Translations under genes and position numbers: made by a program
The notes under the pieces: generated by a model
The model's input: only the letters and a program-made list of their open reading frames with translations
Database searches by the model: none
What the model was told of the DNA's origin: nothing
Assembly: GCA_002337055.1 (NCBI GenBank)
Contig: DDFG01000003.1
Coordinates: forward strand, 71,853-135,852
Length of the DNA stretch: 64,000 nt
Direction of reading: 5' to 3'
From: Betaproteobacteria bacterium UBA1934
Lineage (GTDB): Bacteria > Pseudomonadota > Gammaproteobacteria > Burkholderiales > Rhodocyclaceae
Shown here: in pieces, positions 29,192 to 36,871 of the stretch
Layout: every line of letters begins with the position of its first letter
Position numbering within the stretch: the first letter of the stretch is position 1

Positions 29192-30808
29192 ATGCCATCC
29201 ACCTCCACGCCGCCTTTCGCGTGCACCCTCCCGCTGATCGTCGCCTTGCTCGCGGCGCTGGTGCTGCTTCCCGGCATTTGGGAAGCGACCGGCCTGACCG
29301 GAAAGGACGAGTTTTTTCTCAGCTTGCGCACGCCGATGGAAATGATGGCGGGCGACCACTGGCTAGTGCCCTTCCTCGACGGCGCGCCGCGCATCAAGAA
29401 ACCGCCGATGCTGTACTGGATCGGCCGCACCAGTTTCGAGATATTCGGCCCCTCGCTGATCGCCGGTCGCGCCATCGCGGTGCTCTTTGCCGCCCTGCTG
29501 GCCGTGGCCACGGCCGCCATCGGTCGCCGTCTTGCCGATGCCCGCACCGGCCTGATTGCCGCCCTGGTTCTGCTCGGCTGCCTGGGCCTGCACACCGAAG
29601 GGCGGCGCCTGATGCTCGACGTGCCCACCGCGGCATTTTCCGCCTCTGCCCTGTGGGCGCTGCTGGTCTGGCGCGAACGCGCACAAACGCGCTGGTTGAC
29701 GTTGGCCACGCTGCTGCTCGCTGCCGGGTTCCTCACCAAGGGCCCGGTCTCCCTGTTGCTGGCGGGCACCGGCGTGCTGGCCCTGCTCGCAACCCGGCTC
29801 TGGGCGCTCAGCGAAATGCACGCCCGCCTTCCTGTCTTGCTGCTGCATTTCGCATTGTTCCTGGTCCTGGCCTTGCCCTGGTTCGTGGTCGTTCGCCTGC
29901 TGTACCCGGAAGCGGCGCAACTCGCTTTTGCCGACGAAGTCGAATCGCGGCAGTTCTTCTCGTTCACGCCCGAAATTCTGGCCGGGCTGTTCAACATTGG
30001 CTTGCCCTGGATGTTCATCTTCGTCGCCGCCGCCTGGCAGAGGCGTCACGACTCGGGTTTACCGCGTGCCCTGGCGCTCTGGTTCGCGGCCAGTGTGCTG
30101 CCTTTTCTGTTCCTAAAGAGTTTCGATCGCTACCTGATCGGCTCGCTGGTGCCAATGTCGCTATTCGTGGCCCTTGCCCTGCCTCGTCTGGAGACGCGGT
30201 GGCCCTATCGGCTCGGGATGGCAGTGGCGCTGCTGTTCGGCGGCGCCCTGGCCGCCTTTGCCTTCCATTTCGGGCTCGGCGGGTGGCCCTGGCTGGTCGC
30301 CCCAGCCGTGTACCTCGTCTGGGCTTGGGGAGGAGGGTATCGTCGCATCGTACATCGACTGGCCGCCCCGGCGATCTACGCAGCGGCGCTGATGGCGGGG
30401 GTGTTTCCGGCGCTCGGTATCAATGCGATGCCCGAGCCCGTCGTCGAACTCGGTCGCCAGCGCACCATCGTGTTCTTTCACGGGCCGCAACCGGCGCTGT
30501 TGCCGATCCTGAGCGGCCATTCGCATCGGCTGCAAAAGCTGGATGCCGCCGCGATGCCCGCCCTCGCCGCCCAACACGCACTGGTGTTCTGCGAAGAGGC
30601 GCTGGCGCCAGAACTGGCCCGCCTGGCCGGTGAAGCCGGCTATCAGGCCCGACCGATGGGCGAATATCGTGCGTTGGCCAGCCACGGTTCGGGTCTGCGC
30701 TTCGCGCGCGAGGGCGCCACCCGCGACGACTGGCTGCGCGCGTGGCAGAGCCGCGATCTGGCACTGCTGACCACCCGCATCGTCTGGTTCGAGATCCTCC
30801 GACCGTGA
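29192..30808 (+). CDS. ArnT/PMT-family glycosyltransferase
   Basis: A 538-aa polytopic inner membrane protein of the ArnT-like lipid-linked sugar transferase superfamily. The N-terminal loop after TM1 carries the acidic GKDEFFLSLRTPMEMMAGDHW and then PRIKKPPMLYWIG, the family blocks around the catalytic aspartate/glutamate. About 11 hydrophobic segments follow, then a soluble C-terminal domain. The substrate could be aminoarabinose onto lipid A or another undecaprenyl-linked sugar. It overlaps the next gene (GTGA). Confidence 0.85.
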   Translation: MPSTSTPPFACTLPLIVALLAALVLLPGIWEATGLTGKDEFFLSLRTPMEMMAGDHWLVPFLDGAPRIKKPPMLYWIGRTSFEIFGPSLIAGRAIAVLFAALLAVATAAIGRRLADARTGLIAALVLLGCLGLHTEGRRLMLDVPTAAFSASALWALLVWRERAQTRWLTLATLLLAAGFLTKGPVSLLLAGTGVLALLATRLWALSEMHARLPVLLLHFALFLVLALPWFVVVRLLYPEAAQLAFADEVESRQFFSFTPEILAGLFNIGLPWMFIFVAAAWQRRHDSGLPRALALWFAASVLPFLFLKSFDRYLIGSLVPMSLFVALALPRLETRWPYRLGMAVALLFGGALAAFAFHFGLGGWPWLVAPAVYLVWAWGGGYRRIVHRLAAPAIYAAALMAGVFPALGINAMPEPVVELGRQRTIVFFHGPQPALLPILSGHSHRLQKLDAAAMPALAAQHALVFCEEALAPELARLAGEAGYQARPMGEYRALASHGSGLRFAREGATRDDWLRAWQSRDLALLTTRIVWFEILRP

Positions 30809-31917
30809 AGCTCTTTCCCCGCCTGCCGCTCTATCTTTTTGTCGCCGCGCTCGCCGCTGCTTTCTGGCGCGCGCTGCCGCCGGCACCGCCGCAGTTCGTA
30901 CCGCCGCCCGCACCGCGCGCGGATACCCACCCCGCGCATTTCGCCAGCGGCAATTTACCGGCGCCGACCGCCAGCGCGCACGCCGCCAGCCTGGTCGAAC
31001 TCGCCGACGGTCGCATCGCCTGCGCCTGGTTCGGCGGCAGTCGGGAAGGCGCTGCGGATGTGGCAATCTGGCTATCCACCTGGGAAGGCGGCCAGTGGAG
31101 CGCGCCGCGCGTGATCCTCGACCGTGCCCGCCTGTCCGGGGCAACGCGACAGCATGTGCGTCGACTGGGCAATCCGGTACTGGCGCGGCAAAACGACCGT
31201 CTGCATCTGTGGGTGGTGAGCACCGGCATCGGCGGATGGGCGACGAGTTCGCTCAACCACCTTGAATCGACCGACGGCGGCCAGCACTGGTCGTCGCCCG
31301 AGCGTCTCACGACGTCGCCCTTCCTCAATATCAGCACCCTGGTGCGGACACCGCCGCTGGCGCTCGCCGATGGCGGTCTGGCGCTGCCGGCTTACCACGA
31401 GTTACTCGCCAAACAGGGCGAATGGCTGCGTCTCGACGCCGATGGCCGATTGCTCGACAAGGTGCGCCTGCCGCAAGAGGGCGCGGCGATCCAGCCCACA
31501 GCCGTGGCGTTGAGCGCCACTGAAGCCCTGGCCTTGTTGCGCGATGCCGGGCCAGCGCCTGGACATATCCGCGTCGCCCGTACCGCCGACGGTGGCCAGC
31601 GCTGGCAAACCGATGAAGCGCTTGAACTGACCAATCCCGACGCCTCGCTCGCCTTGCTGCGGCTAGCCAGCGGCCGTCTCGTGCTCGCCGCCAACCCGGG
31701 CGCCGGACGGCGCATTCTCGACCTGTGGCTCTCCGATGATCAAGGACGACATTGGCGGCACGCACGCCGCGTCGAGCAGGCGGCGGACGGCGAATTTTCG
31801 TATCCCGCTCTGATCCAGGCGACCGATGGTTCGATCCATCTTGCCTACACCTGGCAGCGGCAGGCGATCCGGCACGCTGTGTTCAGCGAAGCCTGGCTGC
31901 TGGGAGGTGACGCATGA
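30805..31917 (+). CDS. sialidase-fold (BNR repeat) exported protein
   Basis: A 370-aa protein with an N-terminal membrane anchor or signal segment (residues 1-20) and a six-bladed sialidase-type propeller: Asp-box-like motifs STDGGQHWSSPE, TADGGQRWQT and SDDQGRHWRHA are visible, along with AWFGGSREGAADVAIW. Such proteins in this context are annotated as exo-alpha-sialidase, but no sialic acid genes are here. GTG start at 30805 overlaps the glycosyltransferase stop. The grouping suggests a glycan modification role at the envelope. Confidence 0.8.
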   Translation: MKLFPRLPLYLFVAALAAAFWRALPPAPPQFVPPPAPRADTHPAHFASGNLPAPTASAHAASLVELADGRIACAWFGGSREGAADVAIWLSTWEGGQWSAPRVILDRARLSGATRQHVRRLGNPVLARQNDRLHLWVVSTGIGGWATSSLNHLESTDGGQHWSSPERLTTSPFLNISTLVRTPPLALADGGLALPAYHELLAKQGEWLRLDADGRLLDKVRLPQEGAAIQPTAVALSATEALALLRDAGPAPGHIRVARTADGGQRWQTDEALELTNPDASLALLRLASGRLVLAANPGAGRRILDLWLSDDQGRHWRHARRVEQAADGEFSYPALIQATDGSIHLAYTWQRQAIRHAVFSEAWLLGGDA

Positions 31918-32468
31918 CTGCCTGGTTCGGCTATCTCGCCTGCGCGCTGCTTCCGGCTGCGATCGCCGCCAGTTGGCCGGCCCCGCCCCGCAACCGGCGC
32001 ATCAACGCGACGCTGGTCGCGCTCGCCGCGCTGCTGCCGCTTCCGGGCGGCGACAGCGCTGCCCAATGGTTGCACGCGCTGTTGGGCACGCCCTCAATGC
32101 CGCTCGCGGGACTGGCCCTGCTGACCGTGCTCGGTCAGCCGCCAAGGAGCTTGGAAAAACCCGTGCTGCTCGCCTTCGTCCTGCTCGCCGTCGAGTTCTA
32201 TGCGCTGGCGCTGGGCCTGGGTCAATTCGATGTTTACGGCATCGGCTACCGTGGCCCGTTGCTCGTCGCTGCGCTGTTCCCGATCGGGATGTGGCTGTGG
32301 TACAGCGACAAGACCATCTGGCTGACACTGCTGGCGGCTGCCCTGTTCACCTATGCCGGCGGCCTCTACGCCAATCTCTGGGACGCACTCTTCGACCCGC
32401 TGCTGGTCGGGATGGCACTGGTCAGACTGGCGTGGCCGGGACGACAGCCAATCCTTGGACGACAATGA
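31914..32468 (+). CDS. small polytopic membrane protein
   Basis: A 184-aa protein with about five to six hydrophobic segments and few charged loops; I do not recognise a family. ATG 31914 overlaps the preceding stop (ATGA), and its stop overlaps the next start the same way, so it belongs to the glycosyltransferase/sialidase-fold operon and may be its membrane partner. Confidence 0.7.
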   Translation: MTAWFGYLACALLPAAIAASWPAPPRNRRINATLVALAALLPLPGGDSAAQWLHALLGTPSMPLAGLALLTVLGQPPRSLEKPVLLAFVLLAVEFYALALGLGQFDVYGIGYRGPLLVAALFPIGMWLWYSDKTIWLTLLAAALFTYAGGLYANLWDALFDPLLVGMALVRLAWPGRQPILGRQ

Positions 32469-33043
32469 ACAACATGCAACCGTCTGCACAAGGGATTAAA
32501 CCAACCATCCGCGAACACGCCGCCTTTCTCGCGATGTTGACCGATTTCGAGCAGAACGATCCCTCGAATGCGGAGGCCTATGCCGATGCCCGCGAAGGCT
32601 TCGATGCATATGTGCAATTTCTACACGGCCAGGAAAATGGTCTCAACCTGCCCGCCGGGTGGGTGCCCTGCTCACATCGCTGGCTGCGCTCCCCCGAGGG
32701 GCACATTGTAGGTTGCACGCGCTTGCGGCACCGCATCGACAACCCGTTTCTATTCAATGAAGGCGGACACATTGGTTGCGATATCTCGCCGAGTTTTCGC
32801 CGCAAGGGGCTCGGTCACCTTGCGCTCAGCGTTGCCTTGGCTGAAGCCCACACCAAGGAAATCGGCCGCGTTCTGCTGGTTACGGGCGAAACCAACTTGG
32901 CATCCCGTGCGGTGATCGGGCGTCAGGGCGGTGTCCTCGAAAGCATCGAATATTCAGCCTTCTGGCAGGAGAGGCTGTGTCGTTATCGGATCGACGTCTC
33001 TTGCCGGTCACCCTGTTATCACCCTGAACCCACGGCAAAGTGA
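32465..33043 (+). CDS. GNAT-family acetyltransferase
   Basis: A 192-aa protein with the acetyl-CoA-binding block ISPSFRRKGLGHLALSVAL and the following CTRLRHRIDNP / GHIGCDI strands typical of GNAT enzymes. The C-terminal NLASRAVIGRQGGVLES matches the usual N-x-x-S..I...G.. motif. Substrate unknown. ATG 32465 overlaps the previous stop. It is the last backbone gene before the island. Confidence 0.83.
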   Translation: MNNMQPSAQGIKPTIREHAAFLAMLTDFEQNDPSNAEAYADAREGFDAYVQFLHGQENGLNLPAGWVPCSHRWLRSPEGHIVGCTRLRHRIDNPFLFNEGGHIGCDISPSFRRKGLGHLALSVALAEAHTKEIGRVLLVTGETNLASRAVIGRQGGVLESIEYSAFWQERLCRYRIDVSCRSPCYHPEPTAK

Positions 33044-33078
33044 TTAGTCAGTTGTAAGCGCGCGATTCCAGATAGCAA

Positions 33079-33104
33079 AAAAGCCCTCTAAAAACAGGGC
33101 TTTC
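33079..33104 (-). terminator. native tRNA-Pro terminator, now outside the island
   Basis: Stem AAGCCCT (33081-33087) / AGGGCTT (33096-33102) with A-rich flank on the left, i.e. T-rich for the minus strand. It lies just past the duplicated tRNA 3' end, so it was probably the terminator of the tRNA-Pro gene before insertion. It may also stop GNAT transcription. Confidence 0.65.
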
Positions 33105-33112
33105 AGCGAGAA

Positions 33113-33160
33113 TTTTGGTCGGAGTGACATGATTCGAACATGCGACCCCTGCGTCCCGAA
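33113..33160 (-). repeat. attL: 48-bp duplicated tRNA-Pro 3' half
   Basis: Identical to 63930-63977. It begins (on the minus strand) in the anticodon loop and runs through the T arm, acceptor stem and CCA. The sequence diverges right after the anticodon loop (GGCCTTTCCC here, CGCAGTGCTC at the intact gene). The crossover in integration therefore lies in this block. Confidence 0.93.
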
Positions 33161-33279
33161 GGCCTTTCCCTGCCCCATCCCCACCAGGAGAGCCCAGGGT
33201 TTTTACATATAGAACAAGGGTTTATTCTGCAACAGAACGCAAGAGCACGCAACAAAACGCATCATTTTTCGTGTCGCCG

Positions 33280-33300
33280 TGCCGCACAATTGCCGCACAA
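33280..33300 (+). repeat. paired TGCCGCACAA repeats (left arm sites)
   Basis: TGCCGCACAA occurs at 33280 and 33291, 11 bases apart. The same pair with the same spacing lies at 63802 and 63813. Position about 160 bases inside each end fits integrase arm-type binding sites or excisionase sites. Confidence 0.65.
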
Positions 33301-33362
33301 AAATCACGATTGTCATATGACCAAAAATCAAAAAGCCTGCGAATAAACTAGCATCGCTTCAC

Positions 33363-33383
33363 TCCTCGTACCCATTACGAGGA
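33363..33383 (+). promoter_or_regulatory. hairpin covering the ribosome site of the HTH gene
   Basis: Perfect 8-bp arms TCCTCGTA and TACGAGGA around CCCAT. The right arm includes part of the GAGGAG ribosome site of the gene at 33391, so folding would hide it; as DNA it could also be an operator. Confidence 0.55.
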
Positions 33384-33390
33384 GCCAACA

Positions 33391-33663
33391 GTGACGGAAT
33401 ATACCCCAATCACGAAGGTCAAAGCAGCCGAAATTTTGTCAGTCAGTCCTCGAACTATAGACAATATGATGGCCGATGGAACGCTTCCAACTCACTATTA
33501 CATCGGCCGCAAAGCCTACTGGCACCCCGATGTTTTTTTCTCATGGCTCAACCTAAAACTGGGCTGCACTCCATCTCCGGATTTAGCACTGGAAGTGCAG
33601 AGTGTCTCCTTGAATACCTCTACCTCTGGGCGCCGAGGAAGGCCACGCAAGTCTGGCCGCTAG
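33391..33663 (+). CDS. AlpA/excisionase-like HTH protein
   Basis: A 90-aa DNA-binding protein. Residues about 8-50 (KVKAAEILSVSPRTIDNMM ... YWHPDVFFSWL) form the MerR/AlpA-type winged helix found in excisionases and island regulators, and the C-terminus GRRGRPRKSGR is an AT-hook-like basic tail. GTG start behind GAGGAG. Its place at the left end suggests a role in excision or element regulation. Confidence 0.75.
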   Translation: MTEYTPITKVKAAEILSVSPRTIDNMMADGTLPTHYYIGRKAYWHPDVFFSWLNLKLGCTPSPDLALEVQSVSLNTSTSGRRGRPRKSGR

Positions 33664-33688
33664 ACGATGGTACTTTTTACACTTGAGA

Positions 33689-33783
33689 TATAATTAGCAA
33701 CTGTAAAAGGGCAAACGGGGCGTAACCTCCGGACGCAAAGCTACAGACCCGACCGGCCAGGCCGAGGGTGGCTGAGTTGCACG
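33689..33783 (+). ncRNA. GEMM-like (c-di-GMP-I/cGAMP) riboswitch with promoter
   Basis: A consensus -10 box TATAAT at 33689-33694 precedes the conserved GEMM core: AGGGCAAAC (33708-33716), a hairpin with GTAA loop, GGACGCAAAGC (33731-33741), then ACAGACCC ... GGGTGGCTGAGTTGC closing a second stem (33744-33780). Order and spacing match the class I cyclic di-GMP aptamer family, whose variants also bind cGAMP. It would control the 34086 ATPase gene through the leader. Ligand specificity cannot be decided by eye. Confidence 0.7.
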
Positions 33784-34085
33784 TTCTCCAGCGCATTCGC
33801 GCAGTTACTCCCCTTTTGAACGAAGCTTTTCTGGCTTGCCTGCGGGCAGGCCATTGGGTTTTGGTGCCTTCGTTCTTTAACAGTCAAAAATCAACACTCC
33901 ATGCTTCATCGTGGGGTGTGCCAGCGATGGTGCTGGCTGGCGCAAGCCAGTCAGCCCATGTCCCCTTTCTGCATCGTTTCGTGCCATCCGGCCGACCTCG
34001 AATGGGTCCCGCATTCGTGCGGTTTTACTTCATTTGTCTTGATGCAGCCGTGGTTCAAACCACGGCCTATTGAAAGGAAAAAACC
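33784..34085 (+). other. long structured 5' leader of the ATPase gene
   Basis: No convincing gene lies here. Stem-loops are dense: GAACGAAG ... CTTCGTTC enclosing a GCCTG/CAGGC hairpin (about 33827-33888); GCTGGCTGGC/GCCAGTCAGC with a GCAA loop (33932-33955); CCGCA/TGCGG followed by TTTT (34009-34026), which is terminator-like; and GCCGTGGTT/AACCACGGC (34047-34066) just before the ribosome site GAAAGGAAAAAACC. They probably include the expression platform of the upstream riboswitch. Confidence 0.55.
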
Positions 34086-35411
34086 ATGAACAACACCAAC
34101 GTTATCGGTCTGGACGGCATGCCCCTCAACGCTTCCTGTGACAACCAGGAGGGTGGCTACATTGCCCTCGGTTACAACGGGAACTGCTCGTATGTCTATT
34201 CGCGCATCCAGGAACGTGTCGTCGGCATTCGTCCCACTCATATGAATGAGATGAATCTGAAGACCATCTGTGGTGCCGACTGGTGCGAGAAGAACTGGAC
34301 CGAATTCCATCCTGTGAAGGAGGAAATGTTCTTCAACCACAAAGCGCTGGCGACCCAGGTTATCAGGGACTGCCAGGCCGCAGGCATGTTTGTCGAAACC
34401 CAGGAGCGCAAGCTCGGGGTCTGGGCAAGCCAGGACGGTGGGTCCCTCTACATCAACGGGGATACGCTGTGGCGTAACGATGGAGTCGAAATCAAACGGG
34501 GGTTCATCGACGGCAAGGTTTATCCGAAATGCGGCGGTGTCGGTTTCAACGCTGAAACTGAAATTGCCACTCAGGAAGACATTGACCGTGTAATGGCTTC
34601 GTTTAACAGCTACGAATGGCAGGGAGAGATGGTGCCCGAAATGCTACTCGGCTGGTTTGTGTGTGCATTGATGCCGACGGCGCTCGAACGTCGTCCGCAT
34701 ATTTACTTCACCGGGCCGGCAGGTATTGGCAAGACCACCATTCTTGACACGATGAACTATCTTCTGGGCCCCTTGGCTTTCAAGTCGAGCGGGCCGCAGC
34801 GTATGGCGGGTCTCTATCAGTCCCTGATGAACACGCCCCGCGCTGTCATTCTGGACGAATTTGAGGCGGACCACGCCAATCGCGGTTGGGCGGAGACGCT
34901 CGAAATCGCGCGAATTTCTTATAGCTTGCCAGAAGACGACCATGGGATTGTTCGGGGCTCCCCCACGGGGACAGCGAAGAGCTATCGGTTCTACGCACCG
35001 TTCCTCGCTGCGGGAATTGTTCCGGGCAAATTTCAAGCTGCTGACCTGAGCCGCTGGGTTATCGTTGAAGCGAAGGGTCGCAAGCCTGGTGCTGAGGCAA
35101 CCCGGATTAGCGAAAGGGAAGCGCGGGCTATTGGTCCGCGCCTTGCAGCTTTAGCCGTTCGTAGGTGGAGTGTGCTTCAGGCATCGCTGGAGACCATTCG
35201 CGAAACAATTCAACTGCGCGGTGGTGACGCCCGTCTGGCTGATACCGTGGGTCCGCTGATGGCTGGCTATTGGGCACTGGTGTCCGATAAGCCGGCGACA
35301 GCAGATGATGCGGCCACTTTGGTTGGTTTGTGCGGCCTCGCCAAACATCTCAAGCAACGTGAGGAAAACCTCCTTTTCGAGTTAGTGCCATGTATTCTCC
35401 AAGCCGACTAG
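34086..35411 (+). CDS. P-loop ATPase, DUF927/phage-helicase-like
   Basis: A 441-aa protein with Walker A FTGPAGIGKTTILD (about residues 212-225), Walker B AVILDEFEADH and a C-terminal helical part. The layout resembles DUF927-type helicases and P4-like replication ATPases of mobile elements, but it lacks an obvious primase domain. The N-terminal 180 residues are unlike anything I recognise. Its very long leader with a riboswitch suggests expression tied to a cyclic dinucleotide signal. Could be a replication helicase or a defence ATPase. Confidence 0.65.
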   Translation: MNNTNVIGLDGMPLNASCDNQEGGYIALGYNGNCSYVYSRIQERVVGIRPTHMNEMNLKTICGADWCEKNWTEFHPVKEEMFFNHKALATQVIRDCQAAGMFVETQERKLGVWASQDGGSLYINGDTLWRNDGVEIKRGFIDGKVYPKCGGVGFNAETEIATQEDIDRVMASFNSYEWQGEMVPEMLLGWFVCALMPTALERRPHIYFTGPAGIGKTTILDTMNYLLGPLAFKSSGPQRMAGLYQSLMNTPRAVILDEFEADHANRGWAETLEIARISYSLPEDDHGIVRGSPTGTAKSYRFYAPFLAAGIVPGKFQAADLSRWVIVEAKGRKPGAEATRISEREARAIGPRLAALAVRRWSVLQASLETIRETIQLRGGDARLADTVGPLMAGYWALVSDKPATADDAATLVGLCGLAKHLKQREENLLFELVPCILQAD

Positions 35412-35430
35412 CTCACTGAATGAGCCATAG
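35409..35430 (+). repeat. 22-bp direct repeat, copy 1
   Basis: TAGCTCACTGAATGAGCCATAG, 20 of 22 bases identical to 36254-36275. Each copy contains a GCTCA/TGAGC hairpin. The pair brackets the deoxyribosyltransferase module; this copy contains the end of the ATPase gene (the TAG at 35409-35411 is its stop). Confidence 0.7.
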
Positions 35431-35449
35431 GTTAGATTTTGTCGATGCC

Positions 35450-36016
35450 CTACCGCTCATCTCGACCGTCACGATAGTCTGCAGGGAGACGCCCCCTCAA
35501 TCGACGAAGTGAGGCCAATTGCTCGGGAATGTTCTTGGCAGACATGAGCGCTTGGAGTGCGTCATCCAGGCCTCCGACAACAATCACGCAAGACTCAGCC
35601 AACATCAAATTGACCGGATGCTCGAAATTCTCAACGAGATTGCCATCACGGTCTCGCCACACACCGCCGTGCTGACCAAGAGGCCCGAACAAGCGCCCCA
35701 CTCTGTCCTTCAGGCATTCGGAACTTTCGATATACCCTACGACGGGAATTCCACGGGCAACGGCAAAGCCAACTTCGAATGCCGTTCCTGAGTCGACCTC
35801 TGCACCACGGAATGCATTGAGGTTCGCCACCACTGCATCCGCTCGACTCAACAACTCGATGTTGGTCGTGAAAATATGCCACGACTTCAATGTCGGCTGG
35901 TCGATTGGATGTAAAGGCTCGAAGCCGTACCTGCGACAAAGGGCTTTGTGCTCGTCAGCCAAGCGCTCGGCGTCGAGGTAGAAAACATCAGGGCCGGCGA
36001 GATAGACGGATTTCAT
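35450..36016 (-). CDS. nucleoside 2-deoxyribosyltransferase family protein
   Basis: A 188-aa protein with the family's opening SVYLAGPDVF and the active-site block NLNAFRGAEVDSGTAFEVGF, where E81 is the expected nucleophile. These enzymes cleave or exchange the base of deoxynucleosides; relatives occur in nucleotide-based conflict systems. An in-frame start at 36040 is possible, but ATG 36016 gives the canonical N-terminus. It is read opposite to the ATPase and lies between two 22-bp repeats, next to a SLOG-family remnant. Confidence 0.85.
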   Translation of the reverse strand: MKSVYLAGPDVFYLDAERLADEHKALCRRYGFEPLHPIDQPTLKSWHIFTTNIELLSRADAVVANLNAFRGAEVDSGTAFEVGFAVARGIPVVGYIESSECLKDRVGRLFGPLGQHGGVWRDRDGNLVENFEHPVNLMLAESCVIVVGGLDDALQALMSAKNIPEQLASLRRLRGRLPADYRDGRDER

Positions 36017-36041
36017 TGGCAGCAGAATAGGCCCGAACACA

Positions 36042-36212
36042 TCAGCTTACCCGTGCCTGGCGGCGCCATGCAGCGGGCATCTGAAGAGTTCGAGTTGCCG
36101 ATGACCAGTCAGTTTGATGGAAATAGGCATCGGGCAAGGGCTGGTATGGCGAAACGCTTCCACAGAGCAAGTCAAACAAAGCCTGCAAGCGAATGGTTAG
36201 GTTCTTGTGCAT
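36042..36212 (-). CDS. small protein upstream of the deoxyribosyltransferase
   Basis: A 56-codon frame starting ATG 36212 behind a strong ACAAGGAGACGACG site and ending 25 bases before the deoxyribosyltransferase start. The product begins MHKNLTIRLQALFDLLCG; no family is recognised. The ribosome site and position suggest a real leader gene or a translation-coupling peptide. Confidence 0.5.
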   Translation of the reverse strand: MHKNLTIRLQALFDLLCGSVSPYQPLPDAYFHQTDWSSATRTLQMPAAWRRQARVS

Positions 36213-36253
36213 CGTCGTCTCCTTGTATCGGTGACGACAGGTTAATAGCCAAG

Positions 36254-36275
36254 TAGCTCACGGAATGAGCCACAG
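36254..36275 (+). repeat. 22-bp direct repeat, copy 2
   Basis: TAGCTCACGGAATGAGCCACAG, matching 35409-35430 at 20 of 22 positions and bordering the right side of the deoxyribosyltransferase module. Confidence 0.7.
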
Positions 36276-36296
36276 CAAATCACTATTGTCAGTCGC

Positions 36297-36476
36297 TCAG
36301 AATTTCCCCAATAAGTCCAAAGTTGCCGCGTATATGTCAGGCCGATTGCTTTCCCGAGGAGCAGCAACATTCAAGGTTTGAATGTCGAACTGACTCAACC
36401 AGTTAATCAAGCATTTTTAGGACTCATCAAGAGTCAAACTATCTAACTGCAGAACCAGATGCGGCCTAGCAGCCTG
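36297..36476 (-). pseudogene. remnant of a YpsA-type SLOG (putative molybdenum carrier) gene
   Basis: The minus-strand frame ending at 36297 encodes the C-terminus of the family: PHLVLQLDSLTLDES, an in-frame TAA at 36417-36419, then CLINWLSQFDIQTLNVAAPR and ESNRPDIYAATLDLLGKF. The LNVA(G/A)PRES block is characteristic of the YpsA-related SLOG family. The N-terminal two thirds are absent, and upstream sequence changes near CCTGTCGAAAA. SLOG proteins bind or make nucleotide ligands, so it fits the neighbouring deoxyribosyltransferase. Confidence 0.65.
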
Positions 36477-36535
36477 TCGAAAAAAACGACAAAGGCATCA
36501 TGCGATATACGGTGTTTGTCAAGTCCATTGCATTA

Positions 36536-36814
36536 TCAGCCACCAAACGCTCGCTCGAGCGCTCTGGACACGAAAGCACGGCGCAGCCCATACTGGGCGT
36601 AGTGTGCCAGGGCCTGCTCGGTCGACGGGTCCAAGCGGACCGTCAACCGCACACGCCCCTCCATTGGAAGTTGCGAACGCTGGGGCAGGTTTGGGTGGTG
36701 TGCTAGTTCTACTGCAATCGCGTCGCGGATGGCTATGGATTTGTTGGGTAGATGCATCAGGAAGGATGCGGTAGTGAGGCTCACAGAGACAACGCACGGA
36801 TGGCTCGAGAACAT
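36536..36814 (-). CDS. small possible DNA-binding protein
   Basis: A 92-aa frame starting at ATG 36814 behind AAGGAGACTTGA. The C-terminal half (RVRLTVRLDPSTEQALAHYA, then AFVSRALERAFGG) looks like a ribbon-helix-helix or short helical domain; this is a weak resemblance. It follows the 36872-37201 gene in the same direction and may share its transcript. Confidence 0.5.
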   Translation of the reverse strand: MFSSHPCVVSVSLTTASFLMHLPNKSIAIRDAIAVELAHHPNLPQRSQLPMEGRVRLTVRLDPSTEQALAHYAQYGLRRAFVSRALERAFGG

Positions 36815-36871
36815 TCAAGTCTCCTTGATAAAAGCCGCCCGAAGGCGGCCCGTATGGGCATTTTGAGCAGC

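Noticed and set aside
33768..34073. Plus-strand frame inside the ATPase leader
   Set aside because: No good ribosome site; the DNA is dominated by stem-loops and a riboswitch core.
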